A stretch of DNA of 64,000 nt from Paenibacillus cymbidii (GTDB taxonomy: Bacteria > Bacillota > Bacilli > Paenibacillales > NBRC-103111). A program made the translations under genes and the position numbers. A model generated the notes under the pieces. That model did no database searches. It was not told the DNA's origin and saw only the letters and a program-made list of their open reading frames with translations. Of the stretch, positions 1-8,713 are shown piece after piece; position 1 is the stretch's first letter; each line of letters starts with the position of its first letter. Location of the stretch: positions 1-64,000 of the forward strand of contig NZ_SHLX01000034.1 of the NCBI RefSeq assembly GCF_004764705.1. Direction: 5' to 3'.

Positions 1-31
1 ACGAATACTAATCGGTCGAGGGCTTATCCTA
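1..31 (+). rRNA. 23S ribosomal RNA, 3' end (partial)
   Basis: The first bases (CTAATCGGTCGAGGGCTTA) match the conserved 3' end of Firmicute 23S rRNA. The rest of the gene lies upstream of the window. The exact mature end is estimated. A 5S gene follows after about 100 bases, as in a normal rrn operon. Confidence 0.9.
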
Positions 32-135
32 AACGGCTTTACCGACAGGTAAAGACGGCTTCGGAAGCGTATGCTTCAAACCTTGTGTGCATGACATTCG
101 TTTCGTATCCAGTTTTCAGGGCGCAAGCACTGAAC

Positions 136-252
136 GTTTGGTGATGATGGCGGAGGGGACCCACGCGTTCCCATCCCGAACACGACCGTTAAGCCCTCCA
201 GCGCCGATGGTACTTGAACCGCAGGGTTCCGGGAGAGTAGGACGTTGCCAAG
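136..252 (+). rRNA. 5S ribosomal RNA
   Basis: This is a 117-nt stretch with classic 5S landmarks: GTTTGGTGATGATGGCGG at the start, CCATCCCGAACACGACCGTTAAG in loop B/C context, and GGGAGAGTAGGACGTTGCCAAGC at the end. The terminal stem pairs GTTTGG with CCAAGC imperfectly, so the ends are approximate. It lies in the usual place behind 23S and before an intrinsic terminator. Confidence 0.95.
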
Positions 253-259
253 CGCACCC

Positions 260-305
260 AAGCAGCCTTTTCTGACGCGAGTCAGGGAGGGCTGCTTTGT
301 TGTTG
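260..305 (+). terminator. rRNA operon intrinsic terminator
   Basis: Arms AAGCAGCC (260-267) and GGCTGCTT (290-297) enclose a second inner stem CTGAC/GTCAG. A T-rich tail (TGTTGTTGT) follows. It sits immediately after 5S. Confidence 0.8.
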
Positions 306-337
306 TCCCGAAGGGAAGCATGGCGAGCCATGCGCGA

Positions 338-530
338 AATAAGCCATGTTTTATTGGCTATTTCGCCCAAAACGGCTGGCCGCCGCGAAATAGCCAGTGA
401 AATCGCTGGTTATTTTTGCGAAACGAACGATTTTGTGGCGGTTGGCGGGAAATAGCCAGCGAAAACACTGGCTATTTTCGACGAAGCGAGTGAAATCGGG
501 CCAATAGGCCATTTTTTATGGGCTATTTTT
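338..530. repeat. Family A palindrome module, copy 1
   Basis: Four palindromes lie in tandem: 338-363 (AATAAGCCAT/ATTGGCTATTT type), 388-414 and 449-477 (AATAGCCAGTG/CACTGGCTATT type) and 503-530 (AATAGGCCAT/ATGGGCTATT type). The same order recurs at 16989-17186, and partial versions occur at 39344-39472 and 57238-57264. I see no coding capacity in it. The gene-less stretch 306-803 consists of this module plus about 270 bases (531-803) in which I recognise nothing. Confidence 0.85.
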
Positions 531-803
531 GGAGATCGTTGCTGTTGTGTCTTGGGAGCCAATGTTGTCCGTATCCGCAAGCGCTGTCAGAACGGTTAGC
601 CGCTCGCCATAACCATTCATCTGCACGCAATGACGTCAGCCATTTTGGCCGGTTCAGGCGTCTTCCGCTCACATGACTGACGACGCAGACGTTTCTCATG
701 CCATCATTCGATAGCAACGTCTCCGAATCGTTTTCGCATCGAGTATTCATCGGTGTCGATGCCGGCATTGAGGCAGGCGTCGATGATTTACGGATGCGAG
801 GAA

Positions 804-1823
804 TTATTTCTTGGCGATACCGAGCAGGTAGCCGGCATCCCCGACAACCGTGCCCGCGACGACGATCGCGTCGCCCTGCTTCAGGTCGCCGATCGCCGAC
901 ACATTGTCCAGCTTGACGTCGTAGACCGTATTAAACGTAATCGTGCGGCCGCCAACATCCGCGCTCAATTCTGTATAAAGCCTTTCCGTCGTTTTGCCGT
1001 TCGATTCGTTGATCGTTATTTTCTCCTGCTTTACGGACAAGACCTTCGCTTCCACCTGAATCGGTTCCAACTCGGCGGCAACGATCGTCTTGCCGTCCGA
1101 CGAAAGCTTTACGGTAGCCGCGATGCCGCTGTGGAAATACGTTTTGTACGCTTGCCCCGTCGACTTGTCGCCGTCGATCCCGACAATATTCGCATCGTCG
1201 GCTACGAGCAGCTCTTTTTTCGAACCGTCCGCCAGTACGAGCGTCAGTTTGCCGGTTTCGAAGCTCGTTTCGAGAATCATGCCATACAGTTGGCCATCCG
1301 CTGCTGTCTTAGCAGGGAGGAGAATCGAATCACCATCTTTGGACGCAAGCACGGCCGGTTTGTTGACCGGTTCGGCGGCTTCGATCGTCACCGTGGATGT
1401 CGCCTCGTTATAGCCGACCTTATTGCCCAGCGCTTCGGCAACCGCCCGGGCCGGGAGGAACACGCGGCTGTCCTGCTCGATCACTTGCTTCGCCGGCACC
1501 TCCAGCTCTTTGAACAAGGCGCCATTCTTGTAAATGGCCTTGTCTCCCACCGCCAGTTTGATCGTCATGCCCTGGTGGCGAACCGTGACTGTCTTCGTGT
1601 CGCCTTCCCATTGGATGTGATCGTCGTCGTTTGGCACGCCGAGCGCAACCAGCAGATCGCGCAGCGGCATCAGCGAGCTGCCGTCTTCAATGAAAGGAGT
1701 GCCGTATTGAAATGCGACCGGTTTGCCTTTCACGCTCATTTTCAAGTCTGCCGCGGAGACGGAGCTTGCCAGCAAAGCAGCCCCGATCAATGCGCCCGCG
1801 ATCGTGGCGATCCCTTTTTTCAT
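804..1823 (-). CDS. Exported copper-amine-oxidase-N-terminal-like (stalk domain) protein
   Basis: The 339-residue protein has a signal peptide (residues 1-24, MKKGIATIAGALIGAALLAS core, cleavage after VSA). The mature N-terminal part (about 25-145) has the features of the stalk domain related to the N-terminal domain of copper amine oxidase: a PLRDLLVALG motif, then PARAVAEALG, each followed by a short beta stretch ending in TVTV or TVTI. Such domains are common in surface proteins of Paenibacillaceae and serve as extracellular scaffolds. The C-terminal half (about 150-339) is beta-rich and unrecognised. The start at 1823 was chosen because GGAGGAAA precedes it by six bases; an in-frame ATG at 1838 has no such site. 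No copper-oxidase catalytic domain is present, so it is not an enzyme of that family. Confidence 0.8.
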   Translation of the reverse strand: MKKGIATIAGALIGAALLASSVSAADLKMSVKGKPVAFQYGTPFIEDGSSLMPLRDLLVALGVPNDDDHIQWEGDTKTVTVRHQGMTIKLAVGDKAIYKNGALFKELEVPAKQVIEQDSRVFLPARAVAEALGNKVGYNEATSTVTIEAAEPVNKPAVLASKDGDSILLPAKTAADGQLYGMILETSFETGKLTLVLADGSKKELLVADDANIVGIDGDKSTGQAYKTYFHSGIAATVKLSSDGKTIVAAELEPIQVEAKVLSVKQEKITINESNGKTTERLYTELSADVGGRTITFNTVYDVKLDNVSAIGDLKQGDAIVVAGTVVGDAGYLLGIAKK

Positions 1824-1891
1824 CGTCGTTTCCTCCATTTGGATGAATTGTCTTTCGTCAATTCTGAGTATACAGAAGCGGATTTTACAAA

Positions 1892-1924
1892 CCCCTTACA
1901 GAAAAATACACTTATTTTGTAAGG
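1892..1924. repeat. Inverted repeat upstream of the stalk-domain gene
   Basis: Arms CCTTACA (1894-1900) and TGTAAGG (1918-1924) are perfect. An AT-rich interior (AAAATA...TTATTTT) can extend the pairing with a bulge. It lies about 70 bases upstream of the minus-strand gene starting at 1823 and could be an operator or a leader hairpin. The function is unknown. Confidence 0.5.
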
Positions 1925-2030
1925 AAGGGGCGGTTCCCGCGGGTCGTATGTTTTTCGGCTTTTGGATATACTGAAAACAATCGGCCGCCGGCGAGCGGCG
2001 CATGCCGTCCTCTAATTTGCATTGCCCCTC

Positions 2031-2058
2031 TTGGCAAATTGAAAAATGATGCTATAAT
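2031..2058 (+). promoter_or_regulatory. sigma-A promoter of the ctsR operon
   Basis: TTGGCA (2031-2036) and TATAAT (2053-2058) are separated by 16 bases. The CtsR operator begins nine bases after the -10 box, so a bound repressor would cover the start site. Confidence 0.85.
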
Positions 2059-2066
2059 GGTTTTAA

Positions 2067-2083
2067 GGTCAAAGAAAGTCAAA
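2067..2083 (+). promoter_or_regulatory. CtsR operator
   Basis: GGTCAAAGAAAGTCAAA is the known CtsR heptad direct repeat (GGTCAAA-N3-RGTCAAA, here with overlapping spacing). It lies over the predicted transcription start of ctsR itself. This indicates autoregulation and heat induction of ctsR-mcsA-mcsB-clpC. Confidence 0.92.
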
Positions 2084-2133
2084 GTCAACGACTTGGCAGA
2101 CGGACTTGATTTTTCAACGGTGGGGGATGACGA

Positions 2134-2595
2134 ATGCGAAATGTTTCGGAAATTATCGAACAGTTCCTGAAGCGCAGTTTGCTGCAGAGCGACGCCGGCG
2201 TCATTGAAATTCAGCGCAACGATCTGGCGGACCGCTTCCAGTGCGTGCCTTCCCAGATCAATTATGTGATCAGCACCCGCTTTACGCTGGAGAAAGGCTA
2301 TCTGGTCGAAAGCAAACGCGGCGGCGGCGGGTATATACGTATACAGAAGGTGGAACTGGGCGTAAAGGAAGCGATTCTCGATTCCATCTTTCATATGGTG
2401 GAGGATCGGATCGACCAGACGGCTTCGGAAGGCTTGATCTATCAGCTGCTGGAACGGGGACATATTACGGTGCGCGAAGCGAACCTGATCAACGCCGCGC
2501 TGCACCGGGACTCGCTGGCGCTGAAGCTTCCGCTGCGCGACGAGATCCGGGCGAAAGTGCTGAAGGCGATGCTCATTACGTTGCTGAGCCGGTAA
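2134..2595 (+). CDS. ctsR: CtsR, transcriptional repressor of class III heat-shock genes
   Basis: The 153-residue dimeric repressor binds the heptad repeat upstream of clp genes and is released at high temperature. The N-terminal winged helix-turn-helix (about residues 1-75) contains the glycine-rich wing loop Gly63-Gly66 (RGGGGY), known as the temperature sensor. The C-terminal part is the helical dimerisation and degradation domain. It is the first gene of the four-gene operon and follows its own operator at 2067. The length matches the family (about 154). McsB-linked proteolysis and loss of DNA binding at high temperature are known for the family and are inferred here. Confidence 0.97.
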   Translation: MRNVSEIIEQFLKRSLLQSDAGVIEIQRNDLADRFQCVPSQINYVISTRFTLEKGYLVESKRGGGGYIRIQKVELGVKEAILDSIFHMVEDRIDQTASEGLIYQLLERGHITVREANLINAALHRDSLALKLPLRDEIRAKVLKAMLITLLSR

Positions 2596-2622
2596 TACGC
2601 CCACATTGCGGAGGTGGCTGTT

Positions 2623-3135
2623 TTGAATTGTCAGGAGTGCGGGAAGAAGCCCGCAACGCTGCATTTTACGAAGATCGTCAATGGCGAAAAGACGGAATTT
2701 CACATTTGCGAAACGTGCGCAAGAGAGAAGGGCGAGCTGATTCCCGGTACGGCGGGCGGATTTTCGATCCATAACCTGCTGTCGGGCTTGCTCGATTTCG
2801 ACCCGGCTTCGGTCGGCGGCGCCAAGCAGCAGACGCTGCGATGCGAGCAATGCGGACTGACCTACGGCCAGTTCAGCAAGCTGGGCCGCTTCGGCTGCAG
2901 TTCCTGCTACAAGCATTTCGAAGACCGACTGGACCCCTTGTTCAAGCGGGTGCACGGCAATGTGGTCCATGTCGGCAAGGTGCCGAAGCGGACCGGCGGC
3001 AGAATCCAGGTCAAACGCGAAGTGGACGCGCTCAAGAAACAGCTCGCGCAGCGCATCGAGCAGGAAGAATTTGAACAGGCGGCGGAAATCCGGGATCAGA
3101 TCCGGGAACTGGAGAAGAAGATCGCCGGATTGTAA
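2623..3135 (+). CDS. mcsA: McsA, zinc-binding activator of the McsB arginine kinase
   Basis: The 170-residue protein has CxxC pairs at residues 3/6 and 29/32 and a further pair of zinc motifs near residues 75-100 (CEQCG, CSSC). A C-terminal UVR motif (QEEFEQAAEIRDQIRELEKK) follows. McsA activates McsB and modulates CtsR. The start chosen is TTG at 2623, eight bases after GGAGG (2610-2614); it gives MNCQECGKKPATLHFT, which lines up with the start of B. subtilis McsA. An upstream in-frame GTG at 2614 overlaps the ribosome site and is unlikely. Confidence 0.95.
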   Translation: MNCQECGKKPATLHFTKIVNGEKTEFHICETCAREKGELIPGTAGGFSIHNLLSGLLDFDPASVGGAKQQTLRCEQCGLTYGQFSKLGRFGCSSCYKHFEDRLDPLFKRVHGNVVHVGKVPKRTGGRIQVKREVDALKKQLAQRIEQEEFEQAAEIRDQIRELEKKIAGL

Positions 3136-3180
3136 ATGGCGCGTAGCGAAAGGAATGCGTAAGGAGGCATGGAACCGGAG

Positions 3181-4242
3181 ATGGAGACGAATCGATTTAC
3201 GCATCATGCGCTTAGCGAATGGATGAAACGGGAAGGGCCGGATTCGGATATCGTCATCAGCAGCCGGGTGCGGATTGCGCGCAATCTGCTCGCTTATCCG
3301 TTCCCGATGCTGGCGACGAATCAGCAGTCCGCCGAAGTGCTGGAGCAAGTGAGAGGCGTCCTCGACGGCGGCAAACTCGGCGAACTCGGCACATTTTCGT
3401 TCATGCCGCTGGCGGAATTGAGCGAACTGGAGAAGAAGGTGCTGGTCGAGAAGCATTTGATCAGCCCGAATCTGGCGGCCGAATCGCGCAACGGCGCCGT
3501 GATGCTGAGCGAAGACGAATCGATCAGCATTATGGTGAACGAAGAGGATCATCTGCGCATTCAGTGCCTGCGCTCGGGATTTCAGATCAAGGAAGCGTGG
3601 GCCGCGGCGAACCGGCTGGACGATATTTTCGAGGATGCGCTGGAATACGCCTTCGATGAGAAGCGCGGCTACTTGACCGGCTGTCCGACCAATGTCGGCA
3701 CGGGCATTCGCGCATCGGTGATGCTGCACCTGCCGGCGCTCGTCATGACGCAGCAAATCAACCGCATCCTGCAGGCGATTACGCAAGTCGGGCTGGCGGT
3801 AAGAGGATTGTATGGCGAAGGCAGCGAAGCGATCGGCAATGTGTTCCAGATTTCCAATCAAATTACGCTGGGGCAGTCGGAAGAGGAAATTATCGACAAC
3901 CTGTACAGCGTCGTTCGGCAAATTATCGAGCACGAACGGGCGGCGCGCAGCAAGCTGGCGGAAGAATCCAGTTATCGGCTGACGGACCGCGTCAACCGGT
4001 CGTACGGCATTCTGTCGCACGCCGTCATCATGGATTCCAAGGAAGCGGCGCAGCGGCTGTCGGACGTGCGGCTCGGCATCGATTTAGGCATCGTGCAGAA
4101 CGTGTCGGCGTCCGTGCTCGAGGAGCTGCTGGTGATGACGCAGCCCGGATTTCTGCAGCAATACGCCGGCAAGAAGCTGTCGGCGGAAGAGCGGGACATT
4201 CGCCGGGCCCAGCTGATCCGCGAAAGTTTTGGCAACAAGTAG
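3181..4242 (+). CDS. mcsB: McsB, protein arginine kinase
   Basis: McsB phosphorylates arginines on CtsR and on misfolded proteins, marking them for ClpCP. The 353-residue protein shows the phosphagen-kinase fold: SSRVRIARNL near the N-terminus, NEEDHLRIQ for the acidic motif, the LTGCPTNVGTG loop with the conserved cysteine, and RGLYGEGSEAIGN for guanidino-substrate and nucleotide binding. The start was set at the ATG at 3181 because it aligns residue for residue with the B. subtilis N-terminus (M-13 residues-W). It lies 13 bases after AAGGAGG, whereas the ATG at 3169 is only one base from that site. It lies between mcsA and clpC in one operon. Confidence 0.96.
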   Translation: METNRFTHHALSEWMKREGPDSDIVISSRVRIARNLLAYPFPMLATNQQSAEVLEQVRGVLDGGKLGELGTFSFMPLAELSELEKKVLVEKHLISPNLAAESRNGAVMLSEDESISIMVNEEDHLRIQCLRSGFQIKEAWAAANRLDDIFEDALEYAFDEKRGYLTGCPTNVGTGIRASVMLHLPALVMTQQINRILQAITQVGLAVRGLYGEGSEAIGNVFQISNQITLGQSEEEIIDNLYSVVRQIIEHERAARSKLAEESSYRLTDRVNRSYGILSHAVIMDSKEAAQRLSDVRLGIDLGIVQNVSASVLEELLVMTQPGFLQQYAGKKLSAEERDIRRAQLIRESFGNK

Positions 4243-4294
4243 CGGCAACCCGCCGCCAACTGCGTTATAATAAAGTCTATGGAGGTGCTTGACG

Positions 4295-6745
4295 ATGATG
4301 TTTGGCAGATTCACGGAACGCGCACAGAAAGTGCTGGCACTGGCCCAGGAAGAAGCCGTGAGGCTTGGGCACAATAACATCGGAACCGAGCACATTTTAC
4401 TCGGCTTGATTCGCGAGAACGACGGCATCGCCGCCAAGGCGCTGATTGCGCTTGGCCTCGGCTTGGAGAAGATACAGGACGAAGTGGAGGCGCTCATCGG
4501 CCGCGGCCAGGAGCAGCCTACGAATATCGCATACACGCCGCGCGCGAAGAAGGTCATCGAGCTGTCGATGGACGAAGCGCGCAAGCTGGGCCATACTTAC
4601 GTGGGCACGGAGCACATCCTGCTCGGCCTCATTCGCGAAGGCGAAGGCGTGGCGGCGCGCGTGCTCAACAACCTCGGCGTGTCGCTGAACAAGGCGCGCC
4701 AGCAAGTGCTGCAGCTGCTCGGCAGCAGCGAAGTGGTATCGTCGACGCAAGGCACGCACACGAACGTCAACACGCCGACGCTGGACGGCCTCGCGCGCGA
4801 CCTGACGGCGTTCGCCCGCGAAGGCAATCTCGATCCGGTCATCGGCCGGAGCAAGGAAATCGAACGCGTTATCCAGGTGCTGAGCCGCCGCACGAAAAAC
4901 AATCCGGTGCTCATCGGCGAGCCCGGCGTCGGCAAAACGGCCATCGCCGAAGGCTTGGCGCAGAAGATCATCAACAACGAAATTCCCGAAACGCTGCGCG
5001 ACAAGCGCGTCATGACGCTCGACATGGGTTCGGTCGTCGCCGGCACGAAGTACCGCGGCGAATTCGAGGACCGGCTGAAGAAGATTATGGATGAGATCCG
5101 CCAGGCGGGCAACATCATCCTGTTCATCGACGAATTGCACACGCTGATCGGCGCAGGCGGCGCGGAAGGCGCGATCGACGCGTCGAACATTCTCAAGCCG
5201 TCGCTGGCCAGAGGCGAGCTGCAGTGCATCGGCGCCACGACGCTGGACGAATACCGCAAATACATCGAAAAAGACGCCGCCCTCGAGCGCCGGTTCCAGC
5301 CGATTACGGTTGATCAGCCGACGCCGGAGGAAGCGATTCAGATCCTGCACGGGCTGCGCGACCGGTACGAAGCGCATCACCGCGTGAAAATTACCGATGA
5401 AGCGATCGAGCAAGCGGTGAAGCTGTCCGATCGTTATATCACCGACCGGTTCCTGCCGGATAAGGCGATTGACCTGATCGACGAAGCCGGCTCGAAGGTG
5501 CGGCTGCGTTCCTACACCGTACCGCCGTCTTTGAAGCAGATGGAAACGAAGCTCGAAGACATCCGCAAGGAAAAAGACGCCGCCGTGCAAAGCCAGGAGT
5601 TCGAGAAAGCCGCGGCGCTGCGCGATACGGAGCAGAAGCTGCGCGAGGATCTCGAGCAGACGCGCAACGACTGGAAAGAGAAGCAAGGCCGTACCGATTC
5701 GTCGGTGACGCCGGAGGACATCGCCCAAGTAGTGGCAAGCTGGACGGGGATTCCGGTCAGCAAGCTGGCGGAGGAAGAAACCGAACGCCTGTTGAAGATG
5801 GAATCGATCCTGCACGAGCGCGTCATCGGCCAGGACGAAGCGGTCAAGGCGGTCAGCCGCGCTATTCGCCGGGCGAGAGCCGGGCTCAAGGATCCGAAGC
5901 GGCCGATGGGCTCGTTCATCTTCCTCGGTCCGACCGGCGTCGGCAAAACCGAGCTGGCGCGCGCGCTGGCGGAGTCGATGTTCGGCGACGAAAATGCGGT
6001 CATCCGCATCGACATGTCGGAGTACATGGAGAAGCATTCGACTTCGCGTCTGGTCGGCGCGCCTCCGGGGTATGTCGGTTACGAGGAAGGCGGCCAGTTG
6101 ACTGAGAAAGTGCGCCGCAAGCCCTATTCGGTCGTGCTGCTGGACGAAATCGAAAAGGCGCATCCGGAAGTGTTCAACATCCTGCTGCAAGTGCTCGAAG
6201 ACGGCCGGTTGACCGATTCCAAAGGCCGCACCGTCGACTTCCGCAACACGCTGATCATCATGACGTCGAATGTCGGCGCCGAAATGATCAAGAAAAATTC
6301 GACGCTCGGCTTCACCGCGGCGATCGATTCCGGACGCGACTACAACAACATGAAGGATAAGGTGATGGGCGAGCTGAAGAAGAGCTTCCGTCCCGAATTC
6401 CTCAACCGGATCGACGAAATCATCGTCTTCCATTCGCTCGACGAAACGCACATCGAACGCATCGTGACGCTGATGGCCGACGAGCTGAGCAAACGGCTGC
6501 GCGAGTATGACGTCAACTTCCTGCTGACGGACAGCGCGAAGAAGTTTCTGGCGAAGGAAGGCTTCGATCCGACGTACGGGGCAAGACCGCTGCGCCGCGC
6601 GATCCAGAAGCATATCGAGGACCGGTTGTCCGAAGAGATGCTGAAGGGCAACATCGAGAAGGGCGATCACGTCACCATCGACGAAAAAGAAGGCGAACTG
6701 GTCGTCCTGCGCAACCAGGAAACGGCAACGCCCGCCGTCAAATAA
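4295..6745 (+). CDS. clpC: ClpC, AAA+ unfoldase subunit of the ClpCP protease
   Basis: The 816-residue HSP100 protein unfolds arginine-phosphorylated or adaptor-bound proteins and feeds them to ClpP. In order it has: two N-terminal Clp repeats (about 1-145); AAA1 with Walker A GEPGVGKTA near residue 208 and a Walker B ending IDELHT; a UVR/coiled-coil middle domain with QEFEKAAALRD near residue 430; AAA2 with Walker A GPTGVGKTE near residue 545 and LLDEIEKAH; and a C-terminal ClpP-docking region. The ATG at 4295 is nine bases after GGAGG and gives MMFGRFTERAQ, the usual ClpC start. It is the last gene of the CtsR operon and is followed by a strong terminator. Confidence 0.98.
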   Translation: MMFGRFTERAQKVLALAQEEAVRLGHNNIGTEHILLGLIRENDGIAAKALIALGLGLEKIQDEVEALIGRGQEQPTNIAYTPRAKKVIELSMDEARKLGHTYVGTEHILLGLIREGEGVAARVLNNLGVSLNKARQQVLQLLGSSEVVSSTQGTHTNVNTPTLDGLARDLTAFAREGNLDPVIGRSKEIERVIQVLSRRTKNNPVLIGEPGVGKTAIAEGLAQKIINNEIPETLRDKRVMTLDMGSVVAGTKYRGEFEDRLKKIMDEIRQAGNIILFIDELHTLIGAGGAEGAIDASNILKPSLARGELQCIGATTLDEYRKYIEKDAALERRFQPITVDQPTPEEAIQILHGLRDRYEAHHRVKITDEAIEQAVKLSDRYITDRFLPDKAIDLIDEAGSKVRLRSYTVPPSLKQMETKLEDIRKEKDAAVQSQEFEKAAALRDTEQKLREDLEQTRNDWKEKQGRTDSSVTPEDIAQVVASWTGIPVSKLAEEETERLLKMESILHERVIGQDEAVKAVSRAIRRARAGLKDPKRPMGSFIFLGPTGVGKTELARALAESMFGDENAVIRIDMSEYMEKHSTSRLVGAPPGYVGYEEGGQLTEKVRRKPYSVVLLDEIEKAHPEVFNILLQVLEDGRLTDSKGRTVDFRNTLIIMTSNVGAEMIKKNSTLGFTAAIDSGRDYNNMKDKVMGELKKSFRPEFLNRIDEIIVFHSLDETHIERIVTLMADELSKRLREYDVNFLLTDSAKKFLAKEGFDPTYGARPLRRAIQKHIEDRLSEEMLKGNIEKGDHVTIDEKEGELVVLRNQETATPAVK

Positions 6746-6760
6746 CGGCTGAACGAACCA

Positions 6761-6811
6761 CAGGCTGCTCCGCTCTCCGGTACGAACCGGGGGCGGGGCA
6801 GCCTGTTTTTG
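6761..6811 (+). terminator. Intrinsic terminator of the ctsR-clpC operon
   Basis: Arms CAGGCTGCTCCGC (6761-6773) and GCGGGGCAGCCTG (6793-6805) are followed by TTTTTG. The minus-strand CapA-like gene ends twelve bases beyond, so the element separates the two converging units. Confidence 0.9.
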
Positions 6812-6822
6812 TCCGTGCGGCG

Positions 6823-7749
6823 CTATCGGCCCGGCACGAGGCGGAATCCGGCGCGCTTCCCCGCCGGCGGCTGTACGATGCGAGTCGGCACGCGCGTCAG
6901 CTTCGTCACATCGGTAACTCCGTCGGCACGTTTCGTTACCGTCAGCCGCAAAATCGTTCCCCGCAGTCTGGCGGTATGCCGGGGAAGCTCGGCGGACACA
7001 AAATTGCCGAGAGAAGACGCGGCGACCCGGTTTCTGACCCGCCCGCCGGCATCCTTCAGCGCAAACATGCGAATCGGATGCAGCACATGGGGATGGGCGC
7101 CCAGCACGACATTGGCTCCGTGACGGAACAATTCGCGCATCAGCCGGATTTGGCCGCGGCCCGGATACGGTCGAAATTCTTTGCCGAAATGCAGGCAAAC
7201 GACGATCAGATCGGTTCGCCCTTTCAAACGGCTAATGTCCGCGATCATTTTGCCGCGGTTCAGCCGGTTCACTAGCCATGGCTGCGGCACCGGAATGCCG
7301 TTTGTTCCTTTCGTGTAAGCGAGCAGGCCGACGCGGATTCCTTTTACGTTCACAATCAGCTTGCGGCGGGCTTCCCCGGCGGAGCGGGCGGTGCCCGTAT
7401 GCCGGATGCCGTGCCGGTCAAGCACGGTCAAGGTGCGCTTCAAGCCGGCAAGCTTCCCGTCCATACAATGATTATTGGCGGTGCCGAGCGCATCGAAGCC
7501 CGCATCCCGGAGCGCCGCGGCGAACCCGTCCGGCGAGCTGAACAACAATTTGCCGGGTGCGCCGCGGAACCGGCTGCCGGCGAACGTCGTCTCCAGGTTG
7601 CCGACGGTGAAATCCGCTTTTTGCAAATAGGGCTTGACCTTGGCCAGCATGGGAGCGAATCCGCCTTCCCGCGCGGCTGCGGCGATCATCGTCTTCTTCA
7701 CCAACAAATCCCCGACTGCAGCGATCGTGATGGTCGTCAATCCCTCCAC
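6823..7749 (-). CDS. CapA/PgsA-family metallophosphoesterase-like protein
   Basis: The 308-residue protein shows the CapA-type calcineurin-like fold: AVGDLL near the N-terminus, GNLETTF, ANNHCMDG, GIRHTGTA, VVCLHFGKE and LGAHPHVLHPI, giving the usual aspartate, asparagine and histidine metal ligands. Relatives take part in poly-gamma-glutamate capsule export or hydrolyse phosphate esters. No capB/capC partners are nearby, so a capsule role is not supported here. No signal peptide or membrane anchor is visible, so it may be cytoplasmic. The start is uncertain: GTG at 7749 lies right behind AGGAAAGG, and a TTG three codons later follows GGTGGAGG. It lies on the same strand as the sugar permeases, 63 bases downstream of them. 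Confidence 0.75.
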   Translation of the reverse strand: MEGLTTITIAAVGDLLVKKTMIAAAAREGGFAPMLAKVKPYLQKADFTVGNLETTFAGSRFRGAPGKLLFSSPDGFAAALRDAGFDALGTANNHCMDGKLAGLKRTLTVLDRHGIRHTGTARSAGEARRKLIVNVKGIRVGLLAYTKGTNGIPVPQPWLVNRLNRGKMIADISRLKGRTDLIVVCLHFGKEFRPYPGRGQIRLMRELFRHGANVVLGAHPHVLHPIRMFALKDAGGRVRNRVAASSLGNFVSAELPRHTARLRGTILRLTVTKRADGVTDVTKLTRVPTRIVQPPAGKRAGFRLVPGR

Positions 7750-7812
7750 CCCTTTCCTGCTGTCACTTTATTCGCCCGTCATGCGAAATGCTTGCCGAAT
7801 GGGCCGCTGCCG

Positions 7813-8700
7813 CTAGCCCTTTACCGACCCGAGCGTGGCCCCTTGCACAAAGTAGCGCTGCAGGAACGGATACACGACCAGAATCGGCAAAATCGCCACG
7901 CACACGGTCGCCATCTTGATCGTTTCCGGCGGCAGCGTCTGGATCACCGCATATTGCGCCGACAAGTCGTTGCTGAGGTTCTGCGACTGGATCATGTTGC
8001 GCAGCACGACCTGGATCGGATACAAGTCGCGGTTCGTGATGTACATGATCGCCGCGAAGTAGCTGTTCCAGTGGGTCACGGCATAGAACAGCGCAACCGT
8101 GGCGATGACCGGCTTCGACAGCGGCAGCACGATGCGGAACAGCGTCTGCAGGTCGCCGGCGCCGTCGACGCGGGCCGCTTCCTCCACTTCGGCCGGCAAG
8201 TTCTCCAAATACGTCTTGACGATCAGCATATTGAAGGTCGACAGCGCCGTCGGGATAATGAGCGCCCAGACTGTGTTGAACAGACCAAGCGCGCGTACGG
8301 TCAAATAGAGCGGGATGATCCCGCCGGAGAACAGCATCGTAAACACCATCAGGAACAGGACGGCGGTGCGGCCCCACAGCTTTTTTTTGGACAGGGGGTA
8401 GGCGGTCAGCAGCGTCAGCAGCACATTCAGCACCGTGCCGACGACGGTGATCAGCACCGTCACCTTGATCGCCTGCGGCACGACCGGGCTGCCGAAGATC
8501 GTGCGGTACGCCTCCCACGTCACATGCTCGGGGAAAACGATGAAACCGCCGTGGCGCAGCACGTCCTTGAACGGCGTGACGGAAACGACGAACACGTAAT
8601 AAAGCGGGAACAGCGTGGAAAGCGCAAACAGACCAAGCGCGACATAAATGGCGATGTCGGTCGCCCGTACGACGGTTGATTTGCCCAAAGCGGCGGACAC
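7813..8700 (-). CDS. Carbohydrate ABC transporter permease, LplC/YtcP type
   Basis: The 295-residue polytopic membrane protein has about six transmembrane helices and the CUT1-type cytoplasmic EAA loop (EEAARVDGAG...IVLP), which docks the ATPase. It ends with the Lpl-family tail LQRYFVQGATLGSVKG. It should pair with the permease encoded just upstream (8714-9673) to form the channel for a sugar or oligosaccharide delivered by the lipoprotein at 9759. GTG at 8700 is six bases after GGAGGAA. It is the last transporter gene of this unit and no ATPase gene follows. Confidence 0.92.
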   Translation of the reverse strand: MSAALGKSTVVRATDIAIYVALGLFALSTLFPLYYVFVVSVTPFKDVLRHGGFIVFPEHVTWEAYRTIFGSPVVPQAIKVTVLITVVGTVLNVLLTLLTAYPLSKKKLWGRTAVLFLMVFTMLFSGGIIPLYLTVRALGLFNTVWALIIPTALSTFNMLIVKTYLENLPAEVEEAARVDGAGDLQTLFRIVLPLSKPVIATVALFYAVTHWNSYFAAIMYITNRDLYPIQVVLRNMIQSQNLSNDLSAQYAVIQTLPPETIKMATVCVAILPILVVYPFLQRYFVQGATLGSVKG

Positions 8701-8713
8701 AGGCGCTTCCTCC

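Noticed and set aside
338..530. Family A palindromes as a CRISPR array
   Set aside because: Units are palindromic, differ in sequence and have no regular spacers, so they are not CRISPR repeats.
523..916. Small frames on both strands between the first repeat module and the stalk-domain gene
   Set aside because: No ribosome site, no recognisable domain, and they overlap the 3' end of a supported gene.
753..1922. A 389-codon plus-strand frame over the stalk-domain gene
   Set aside because: The minus-strand frame has a signal peptide, domain motifs and a good ribosome site; the plus frame has none.
4397..7198. A 933-codon antisense frame over clpC
   Set aside because: It is a shadow of clpC and of part of the CapA-like gene region; the low-complexity Arg/Leu/Ala composition is typical of antisense frames.
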